A stretch of DNA of 64,000 bases, from positions 25,857,716 through 25,921,715 of the forward strand of contig OX465587.1 in NCBI GenBank assembly GCA_950022655.1, written 5' to 3'. A program made the position numbers and the translations under genes. The stretch comes from Alentia gelatinosa. Lineage: Eukaryota > Annelida > Polychaeta > Phyllodocida > Polynoidae. This document shows, piece after piece, positions 56,541-64,000 of this stretch. Numbering within the stretch: the first letter of the stretch is position 1; every line of letters begins with the position of its first letter. The notes under the pieces are model-generated. The model had not been told where the DNA came from and did not search any database. It worked only from the letters and a program-made list of their open reading frames with translations.

Positions 56541-59500
56541 GCAAGTGTTTACATTTGTATGATATGGAGTATACTATACCTAGCAAACATAATGACAGTC
56601 ATTTACCCTTCAAGAATATGTTGAGGATTTTGTCTGCTTTTCTATAAACATTTTTAAGAAACTCCATAGTAGGGTCTGGTCTCTCCCTAGACTTACTCAA
56701 ATCTTTGATTATGGACCTCAAACTACCTTATAAAATTCCCCAAACACCTGACAGGCCCTGTAATGAAAGACTTGTAAGATATGCACAAAACTTGTGTAAG
56801 TTTCTCCTATGGTACCCTGACACCTCCCTTTCCCCCTCCCCTATACCTCCAATTCCTGCCAACTTCTGGGGGGCTTTCTTGATATCATAGTAATTAATAA
56901 TTGGCGGACCTTGTATTGAGTTTTAAATACGTCCACCTGCTAGTTTGGCCATTAAAGACAAATGCTGGTAGTTGGGTGATGTCTAAATTCTATTCATTTT
57001 TGCAAATAACTCTGGGTAATAAACGTTTCATAAATCAGCAAATCAAAAATGCAATAAAAAAAGGCATGTCACCATGCTAACTTCTATGGGAAGGCCATCT
57101 GAAAAGATAAGTGCTTAACTATTGGTGTCTATGAGAAACTGCAATATTTTGACTTAATGGCTAGATGACACTAATGTTCTATTGCTATCTTTAAATAATT
57201 CTGTACTCTGATAGTTGGGAACATATAAAAATGAGAAATGCTAAAAAGAATGCTATGTCACCATGCTTACTTCTATGGGAAGGCCATCTGGGGAAGCTAA
57301 GTGCTTAAGTATTGGTATCTCTGGGAAACTGCAATATATTCATGAAATCAGATGGCAGCAGCTGTTTAAAATTTTGTTCTGAGTGTAGATATAGAGGGCA
57401 TTGCGATACCTACCCGCATTTGTCTTTAAAGGCCAATATTTCTATTTCAAAATATACACTTAACTCTTGTTTATAATGAAGATGTAATGTCACACAAAAC
57501 CAGACAGGTTCCTATTTGATTTAAAGCGTTACTTTGATGTAAAACGAATGGTGTACAAGCAAAACGATGTTGCTACCTGGTTGTTTTTACTTTCTCCTTG
57601 TGATAATTCCTCTAATCGCAATTATAGGATCTTCAGGGGAAAGTTCATATAGACTTTAAGAAACCAGAATGCCTGCGCGCTCTTACTTGGGCACTTCTGA
57701 AGGATGACTGGGAACTGGACGTTGACCTTCCCGCTGACCGCCTCATCCCTACTATTCCACTACGCCTCAACTATTTACTGTGGATAGAGGACCTTATCCA
57801 GGAGGAAACGGACGTGCGTGGTATTGACATAGGTACCCAGATACCCTGTCCTTAGTTTAAATATTCCACGTAGCTGTTCCTCAGATACATCATGGTACTG
57901 GACCCAAATTTGAAAGAGAATGTTATGCCATACTCGCCCTAAACCTTACAACTCAAATGCTTAATGATTGTAGATACTACACTGTTAAACATAGTGTCTC
58001 TTATGTTAAAGTAAATGGAGTGTCATAAATTTTTGAATGCGAGAAATAAAAACCATCAACCATTTTGTAACCCCCCAAATTACAATGCACATGAAGCGTC
58101 AGAAAACTTTGAAAGATCGCCTTTGAATGAAACACACGAACAGATTGACGATGATTCTGTCTATCTTCAGGTACAGGCGCATCCTGCGTCTATCCATTAT
58201 TGGGAGCCAAGAAAAACAAATGGAAATTCATCGCCTCTGAAAGTGATGCCTACAGTCACACATTCGCAGTGAAAAATGTTGCCGAGAATAACCTTCAGGA
58301 ATTAATTAAAGGTGAAAATTTACTTTGATATTTATCATTATATATGATTATTGAGATATATGCTTGTACATTTAAGCCTTTTGCACTGAATATATCTATT
58401 GTCGATAATTTTGAGTTTGAATGACTGTCGATTATTTTAACCCCACCAACATTGTATGGTTATGTCAATGGAGAATTTGTATTCAAACTTCTCTCTGGAA
58501 TAATACCTAGCGGGGTCCATATGAATCATCAAATATTTTAATTCGTGTAAATAGTATCAATTTACCCTTATATAAAAGAAACGCGCATTTTATTTGAAAA
58601 TTCTCTCTCAAACTAAAATAAAACCACGGACATTGTCTTGATTATACAGTCAAAGATTTACTAGACTTAAAGGCAAAAAATAAATTATTTCTTTTCAAAG
58701 TTGTCAAAGTTGCTCCCAAGACGGGCCTGGAGGACCTGGTGAGCTCGGAGGCCCCGGATGTGAGGTACACGTTCAGTATGTGCAACCCGCCCTTCTTCGC
58801 CAGTAACCTGGAGGCGTGGGGAGCCATGACGTCACGCAGCGAGGACCGGCCCGAGCCGCGAGGTGTCGACACTGCGGCGCCCGGGGAGAGCGTGGCTCCC
58901 GGCGGCGAGGTGGAGTTCGTCCGGCGCATGATCCAGGACAGCGTCAAGCTACGCGACAGGGTCAGGTACATCGGGGTTCAAATTACATGTTCATATCCAC
59001 TTCATCTGGAGATATAAGATATACATATTCAAAATAGACAAATACGAACTTTTTTTGTGGCGAATCTTGAGTATCCTGGTATTTTGGTGCCCTCTATGGG
59101 GAACTCATAATACTCTCCAGGGTTGTTCACGTTTATCCCGTTGGCCACCGTACTCTGTTTTAGTTGATCCATATCTCCACGTTATGTTTTATTTGAATAC
59201 ACGGGCAAATATATCTGGCTGCCGCAACAATTTTAGTTCCCATTTCTGTTTACAGGCAGAAAGTGCAATACTCATTGTTCTGTTTAACATATCTAGTTTT
59301 CAGAGGTTGTGTCCTTGTGGGTTCCTTTTCTGGAATATTGCCGTATCCCACCCCATTCTTCCTTACAGTTAACCGCTGTATAATTTCATATTTATATGAC
59401 GGGTTCTCCCATACCAAATTTCTTATAATTTTTTTTCTAAAATAATATAATCTGTAGACGTGAAAGTAGAGATTAGTGACTGATACAAGCACTAATATTG

Positions 59501-62500
59501 ACATGACTGCTCTTCTTTTTGTGCCTGAGTTTACGTTAGGACTTTTATTCCTTTCAGGGTGTACACCAGTATGCTCGGAAAGAAAACCAGCTTGGTGCCT
59601 TTGAAAGAGGAACTACAGAAACACGAAGTAACTCATTTATATTATTAAGGGATATAATTCATAATTAGACTGCTAGCGATATCATCCGAGACCTTTTCAC
59701 TGCATATCATTAAATGACACCTCCATGATATGAATGATGGGATTCATCTACTGTATTCTGAAAGTATATGGCAGTAAATACACGATATATATATATATAC
59801 AGTTTGTACAAATACAATATTAAAATATAGAAATTCTACTACAACGCAAGACATATACATGTCATGTCGATCTGTGTTTAGGCCTACACTACCATATCAT
59901 CGTTACTATTACACATGTGCACAGACTTCCCCTAAAGATAACTAGTGTCACCTTATTGTTCACCATCGGTCGAAGACCTAACCATCATTGTAGGACCGAC
60001 GGGAATAAAGAAAAACCACATAATATTTAGGCTATAGCAGAGCTAAACCTCCTTTCCCATTTTGCAGATCACCAACTTTGGTGTGACGGAATTCTGTCAG
60101 GGTCGGACCATGAGATGGGGACTTGGCTGGAGTTTCGACGCTGCTGTCAAATTTCCGGTACGTAGCACAATTTTCTTAGTCTCTGAACTAATGATAGCTA
60201 ATATATACACGTTTCATTTTGATAAATAAAAGAAATTCGCTGTGGCATAACCTTTCCTATTGTAAAATTTAAATTCATCGAGTGATGAAAAGACACTTAA
60301 GTCATTATCATCGTTGAATTATATTTCCATTCCCAAAATAGATGCTATCAGTACCTCTTTGATAACCTTATTCATATGTATATATTTAAATTTTTGTTGT
60401 TGTTGTTTACTCTATCAGAGAGAAAGACGTTGCCTCATCCTATTTTCATTATATATTTCAATCTTAAATGTAAATATTATGGTGATGGAATATATTTTAA
60501 GTCGTTATCACTCTTAATGGCTGGTGCTTCCACTGCCCGAGCAAATAGGTTTACCTTGGTTTAATTAACGTCTATGAAGAGAAAAACCCCGCTTCAGGGG
60601 ACATCTTCCATTCCGATTATATATATATTATATAATACATTTATACAAGTGATACTATGGACATAGAGACACTGTTCTAATCACAAAACACCCAACTGTC
60701 GCCTACAGGAGCCTACGCAGCCCGTTGCCTAGTGCCTGATTGTCTAGACACCTCTCTACCTGTTCTCCTATAGTGATGTGTTCTCCAAAGCGGGGTGCCC
60801 CCTTAATCAGGTTAAAATAAACTCTTGATAGAGGGAAAAAATTGTGTTCTGAGCAAATAGTCCCCTTAAGTGGGGTGCCAGCATTTTGGTTTTTTTTTAC
60901 CCTTTTTTTTTAATAGATTCTACTTTCAGAACACCATTGTACTGTGTGTTTAAATCCAGCCTGATATATAAAAGCACAAGCTGCCTTTGGATTGTATAGT
61001 GATGGTCAGCCGGGGGCGGGTTTACGGGATGTGGCGGCGGCAGGGGAATGTGTGTAAACATTTTTTTAATCTATATGTCAACGAGCATGTTTACGCTGTA
61101 ATCGCTGGAGACGGAATGTTGCGGAATGGCGTTCAAACACAGCCAATGCATGCACTTCTGACATGGTGAAATTTTTAATAAATCTATTAGCTCGTGCAGT
61201 GTTAATATCAGGCATATGGTAAAAAGAAATCTAGGACACATTTTTAAACATGGATCACATTTTTAAATATATCAGAAACTATTGTCTCTATCCGTAGAAT
61301 ACATTTTCTCTCAAACCCTTCCAGGTAGCTCCCAGTAAACTTCAGAAGGTAAAAAAAGCCAAGCCTCCAATCGTTTACAAAATCCCACACCAGATGGCGC
61401 TACAGCCCGACATGGAGTACAGCGTTCCGGACATCGGGTCAAAGGTCATGAGATACTTGGATGAGCTGAAGGTAGAGGATGTTTTAATTGTCTTCATGTG
61501 TTAACAAAAATTGTTAACGTGTGGACAAAACGTTAATTAGAGCCAACATTAAGGGCATTGTGTCTAAAATGCCAAAAGGATTGTTTTACTGCTTTGCACC
61601 TCCTTAAACGTCAATTGTCGGCCCATTGCCAGGTATTCACAGTTGTTGACAAGAACTCTAACACCATTAACCTTTTTTTTTTTACTCTGTACACGTTATT
61701 TGCGCTATTCACGCGACGTGTGTTATTATAATCATTATCTAGTTTGCAAACTTTTTATGGCCATTGATTATATATGACTATAACACGCGTTGTAAATTCA
61801 TCTCACCCATCCAATCTTCATCAAGTTTATTTTCAACGGAATGTCTGATATTTCGTCTGGATATCCTAGGACCAACCAGCTCTGTTTTTTTTGTGACATT
61901 TCTATACTGTCTATTTATCTATACTGGAATAACCTGACAGCAGAGTGTAACCATTTATACATCCATTCAGCTTTATCTGCAACGATTCCTATGCGAGGTT
62001 CATCAGAGGTGTAATTCTTACAATATGGTCACATACTAACCGAATGAGGGGTACATTTATGTTAAAGTTTTGGGTGGGTATGGTAATTGTCAAGTAAACT
62101 TCCATCCACTCGTTTCGAATAATATGATTATATAGAACGACCTTACCATGCTTTACGAGCTACAAAACAGATGGGAATGTAGGTCCGTACGGAATGAAGC
62201 ATTTTAATAGCCGAGTTTCATGCAAACCGTAAACGGTGCATATATGTACAATCAAATACAGTTTCCAAATACATCGATTTCTACATCGTTTTGATATATG
62301 TACAATGTACACGTCATGGGTATGTATTAAACGCTTTTATATAAAGAGATTTATATTCGTTGACGTACGTCCAACTTAGGATATTGTATTTCTCTGTTCA
62401 TCCCTAGGTGGTTTACGAACCAGAGAAGTCTACCCCAGACATTCTAGACATTCAGATGGTGGCCATTGAGAACACGTGGTCAAACCAGCGCCGCAAGCGG

Positions 62501-62848
62501 CGACAGAAGATACGTGAGGACGAAACGCTGCCTCCCAAACAGCCACGCGAAGCAGACGATGCGCACGCATCTGGAGCGGGAAATGACGACACAATGTCGT
62601 CTGCGTGTAAAGAAGGCGAACGCGCTCCTAATTCTGGCGACAAGTCTGGGCAGTGTGACGAGACGAAGCAGGCAGACATAGACAGGCTTAATGTGTCTCT
62701 GGAAGACGTGGAAGAATATATCCTGAAGTGTCAAGTGGTCGTGAAGAAAGTAGTTCCCGACGTTTTGATAGAGATGACATGGTTAGACGGCGAGAACGTG
62801 GAGCTCATGCATCAAGTTCTGCAGTATTTCAGAAATAGATTGAAATAA
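56433..62848 (+). CDS. METTL16: METTL16, U6 snRNA / MAT2A-type m6A RNA methyltransferase (488 aa)
   Basis: METTL16 transfers methyl from S-adenosylmethionine to N6 of adenosine in structured RNA: U6 snRNA and MAT2A hairpins in mammals, and sams transcripts by the worm orthologue METT-10. Eight coding exons join in frame: 56433-56540, 57628-57832, 58171-58311, 58701-58965, 59558-59627, 60068-60157, 61325-61471, 62408-62848. The N-terminal RNA-binding part begins MALNRLMHPRNIYRDRKPDF. The SAM-binding Rossmann fold has GIDIGTGASCVYPLLGA (about 101-117) and the catalytic motif NPPF (about 180-183, human 184-187). EFCQGRTMRW and a basic patch NQRRKRRQKI (about 368-377) follow. A C-terminal module resembles part of the vertebrate-conserved region. 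Human METTL16 has 562 residues; the shortfall is mostly in the disordered linker. All introns are GT-AG except the first, which is GC-AG. Confidence 0.96.
56541..57627. other. METTL16: METTL16 intron 1, GC-AG type, with an internal duplication
   Basis: It starts GCAAGT and ends AATTATAG. Inside, a block of about 100 bp occurs twice in the same orientation (about 57045-57175 and 57230-57350), sharing CACCATGCTAACTTCTATGG-like and GGGAAGGCCATCTG segments with moderate divergence, which indicates an old local tandem duplication. Confidence 0.85.
57628..57832 (+). CDS. METTL16: METTL16 exon 2: start of the methyltransferase fold
   Basis: The acceptor AATTATAG ends at 57627 and the donor GTACCC starts at 57833. 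The exon encodes DLQGKVHIDFKKPECLRALT, then RLIPTIPLRLNYLLWIEDLI (human RLIPTVPLRLNYIHWVEDLI) and ends GIDI plus one base. It opens the SAM-binding motif completed by the next exon. Confidence 0.96.
58171..58311 (+). CDS. METTL16: METTL16 exon 3: SAM-binding glycine-rich loop
   Basis: The acceptor TATCTTCAG ends at 58170 and the donor GTGAAA starts at 58312. It encodes GTGASCVYPLLGA, then WKFIASESDAYSHTFAVKNV and AENNLQELIK. GTGASC(I/V)YPLLGA is the METTL16/YbiN family version of motif I; the acidic/Ser stretch at the second strand corresponds to ATEVDD in human. Confidence 0.97.
58701..58965 (+). CDS. METTL16: METTL16 exon 4: catalytic NPPF exon
   Basis: The acceptor CTTTTCAAAG ends at 58700 and the donor GTACAT starts at 58966. 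It encodes VVKVAPKTGLEDLV, then YTFSMCNPPFFASNLEAWGA with the catalytic Asn-Pro-Pro-Phe, a loop ending PGGEVEFVRRMIQDSVKLRD, and finishes in a split Arg codon. It is strikingly GC- and CpG-rich compared with both neighbouring introns, as expected for a constrained exon in this genome. The minus-strand open frame across it is a shadow. Confidence 0.97.
59558..59627 (+). CDS. METTL16: METTL16 exon 5
   Basis: The acceptor CCTTTCAG ends at 59557 and the donor GTAACT starts at 59628. Seventy bases complete a split Arg and encode VYTSMLGKKTSLVPLKEELQ then KHE (human WYSCMLGKKCSLAPLKEELR). The aromatic Trp of human is replaced by Val just after the splice site. Confidence 0.96.
60068..60157 (+). CDS. 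METTL16: METTL16 exon 6
   Basis: The acceptor TTTTGCAG ends at 60067 and the donor GTACGT starts at 60158. Thirty codons encode ITNFGVTEFCQGRTMRWGLG then WSFDAAVKFP. EFCQGRTMRW is invariant in the family and forms part of the catalytic-core surface that meets RNA. Confidence 0.97.
61325..61471 (+). CDS. METTL16: METTL16 exon 7: basic linker and start of C-terminal region
   Basis: The acceptor CTTCCAG ends at 61324 and the donor GTAGAG starts at 61472; phase 0 at both ends. The 49 codons begin VAPSKLQKVKKAKPPIVYKI (human SPPSKRRKLEKPRKPITFVV) and end YLDELK, aligning with the human IEKILTDLK segment before the next intron. Confidence 0.94.
62408..62848 (+). CDS. METTL16: METTL16 last exon: nuclear-type basic patch, acidic linker and conserved C-terminal helix
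   Basis: The acceptor ATCCCTAG ends at 62407 and the reading frame continues to TAA at 62846-62848. It encodes VVYEPEKSTPDI, IQMVAIENTWSNQRRKRRQK, a low-complexity acidic/Ser linker shorter than in human, then YILKCQVVVKKVVPDVLIEM and TWLDGENVELMHQVLQYFRN. The last part aligns with the end of the human protein (YLFKCLINVKKEVDDALVEM, HWVEGQNRDLMNQL). An AATAAA overlaps the stop at 62844-62849, too early to be the real polyadenylation signal. Confidence 0.95.
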   Translation: MVYEPEKSTPDILDIQMVAIENTWSNQRRKRRQKIREDETLPPKQPREADDAHASGAGNDDTMSSACKEGERAPNSGDKSGQCDETKQADIDRLNVSLEDVEEYILKCQVVVKKVVPDVLIEMTWLDGENVELMHQVLQYFRNRLK

Positions 62849-63632
62849 AAATACCAATCAAATTTACAGAGACATTGAAAAAATGGCCAGTTCTGATGTT
62901 ACTTGGATAACACCAATAGATTCGTGACTTCTTTTGATTTATGGAAATGCCACTCGTGTTCACTATGTGGCCTTAGTAAATATATGGAGAATAGTAATTC
63001 CCGGAAATATATTTTCACCAGAAAAACTGAATTTATTAACAATTACTACACTGATACATGTGTACTGAAGGTCTTGTTAAATGTGTTCTTTATGAGTTTC
63101 TCAGTTTTTACATGAGATGTGTATTATTTCCTTACGCTTATGACATAAACTCTCATTCTATCATAAATTCTTTTTCATAAAAAGAATGTCGTTATTTCTG
63201 CCACTATATGATGAATTATTATCCAAACCCATATAAAGCCATGGGTTTTGCCTAACCCGGAGCACATAGACTAAGCCTAACCCGGAGCACATAGATTAAG
63301 CCTAACCCGGAGCACATAGATTAAGCCTAACCCGGAGCTAATAGATTAAGCATTGCTCTGCTCCTAGCCTAGATTGTATGGGTTTATGCCTATTTCCCAA
63401 ACAGCTTATATTTTTTGCAGCCTGTATTACTGTGAAGAAAGACTACATTGAGATATCCAAAGTGTGGTTATAAGTTATAGAAACTGTACAAGACCGGAAT
63501 GATGCTCTTATATTCGGTACAATAGTACCTTGGGAGTCACATTGTCAGAGAATGAGCGCCGCTTGTCTTTTTTTTGATTGATGGATCCTTTTGGATGTAC
63601 TGGTATAGACTAGGAGCATACGTTATTTCCAT
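62849..63632. other. METTL16 3' flank
   Basis: AT-rich sequence that should contain the METTL16 3' UTR. No well-placed AATAAA is visible apart from the one overlapping the stop codon. A 4 x 25-bp tandem array occupies 63251-63350; nothing else is recognisable. Confidence 0.7.
63251..63350 (+). repeat. Four perfect-length 25-bp tandem repeats 3' of METTL16
   Basis: Units start at 63251, 63276, 63301 and 63326; each is CCTAACCCGGAGCACATAGA followed by TTAAG. The fourth has two changes. It begins with CCTAACCC, telomere-like by chance only. Confidence 0.92.
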
Positions 63633-64000
63633 TCATAATGGAAGAGCGCGGTATACCAAAATATCATAGAATAAAAGTAAGAGAATATCAATACTTTGGT
63701 ATATTTCTTTTGATATGTTTGTCATTTTCTGGCTAACGTTTTTAATTTTGACTTGTGCCTGGTCTAGCATACCACAGATCACATTCACCTTGTCGTGGTT
63801 GTGACTGAATTTGTCATTTAGGGTCTTGGTCAACTGCCCTACTTCTCTGGCTAATAGGTCAGCTATGCCACTCAGTTTGCTCTTTGATAGCCCCTTAGCG
63901 TTTGATGCACTCAAGTTTGTTTTGCTTGAAGGTATTTCATTTGGAGTACTAGTGCCCTTGGTAATCCTCTTACTAACATATTTGTCATCTGTTTTCCTTC
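63633..64000 (-). CDS. Unrecognised helical open frame, N-terminal side outside the window
   Basis: On the minus strand one frame stays open from the right edge (64000) to a TGA just below 63636, about 120 codons. It starts Lys/Ser/Thr-rich (DDKYVSKRITKG, TSTPNEIPSSKTN) and then becomes an amphipathic helical region with coiled-coil-like spacing (SGIADLLAREVGQLTKTLND, KVNVICGMLDQAQVKIKNVS). No domain is recognised. It might be the last exon of a convergent gene or the coiled-coil ORF1 of a non-LTR retrotransposon. There is no ATG at the left part of the frame, so the true start is beyond the window. Confidence 0.4.
   Translation of the reverse strand, partial: RKTDDKYVSKRITKGTSTPNEIPSSKTNLSASNAKGLSKSKLSGIADLLAREVGQLTKTLNDKFSHNHDKVNVICGMLDQAQVKIKNVSQKMTNISKEIYQSIDILLLLFYDILVYRALPL

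Larger units (their letters stand above)
57833..62407. other. METTL16: METTL16 introns 2-7
   Basis: The introns are 57833-58170, 58312-58700, 58966-59557, 59628-60067, 60158-61324 and 61472-62407, all GT-AG. They are AT-rich, with short TA runs (59787-59799, 60617-60640) and a poly(T) tract near 61670. I see no nested gene or large repeat. Confidence 0.9.

Noticed and set aside
58642..58971. Minus-strand 109-codon frame over METTL16 exon 4
   Set aside because: Mirror of the GC-rich catalytic exon; the plus frame carries NPPF and correct splice phases.
62844..62849. AATAAA overlapping the METTL16 stop as the polyadenylation signal
   Set aside because: Cleavage would fall 10-30 bases after the stop, giving almost no 3' UTR; chance occurrence in AT-rich DNA is more likely.
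63251..63350. CCTAACCC repeats considered as interstitial telomere sequence
   Set aside because: The period is 25 bp and only seven or eight bases resemble the telomere unit.

Overview
This is an animal nuclear genome window. It is AT-rich, intron-dense and full of short repeats. Two conserved protein genes can be rebuilt exon by exon with matching splice phases, and they stand head to head. On the minus strand is the 5' half of LIS1/PAFAH1B1, the dynein regulator with a LisH domain and WD40 repeats. On the plus strand is a complete METTL16, the m6A RNA methyltransferase that acts on U6 snRNA and MAT2A/SAMS-type RNAs. Both proteins are full-length-like and clearly orthologous to vertebrate forms but diverged. 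With the intron sizes and repeat content this suggests an invertebrate, perhaps a mollusc or other lophotrochozoan; the sequence alone does not fix the taxon.

Layout. 1-2950: intron of LIS1 running off the left edge, where the last WD40 exons must lie. 2951-8352: five compact LIS1 exons (minus strand). 8353-52131: one 43.8-kb LIS1 intron, about two thirds of the window, with dispersed repeat families, a MITE, four long tandem arrays, at least twelve poly(G)/poly(C) tracts and several GC-rich islands that could be regulatory. 52132-52340: exon holding the LIS1 start codon and 5' UTR. 53437 upward: probable non-coding LIS1 exon 1. 53437-56424: shared intergenic/promoter interval, with a decayed gag-like retroelement at 55.4-56.2 kb. 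56425-62848: METTL16 in eight coding exons. 62849-64000: METTL16 3' flank with a 25-bp tandem array, then an unrecognised coiled-coil-like open frame on the minus strand that leaves the window.

The two genes act in different pathways (dynein/microtubule transport; RNA m6A and SAM homeostasis). Their adjacency matters because the human orthologues are also divergent neighbours on 17p13.3, so this looks like old conserved microsynteny. I found no tRNA, rRNA, CRISPR or new multi-gene system. The unusual content is the giant intron, the repeat families, a GC-AG intron in METTL16 and the conserved METTL16 C-terminal module.
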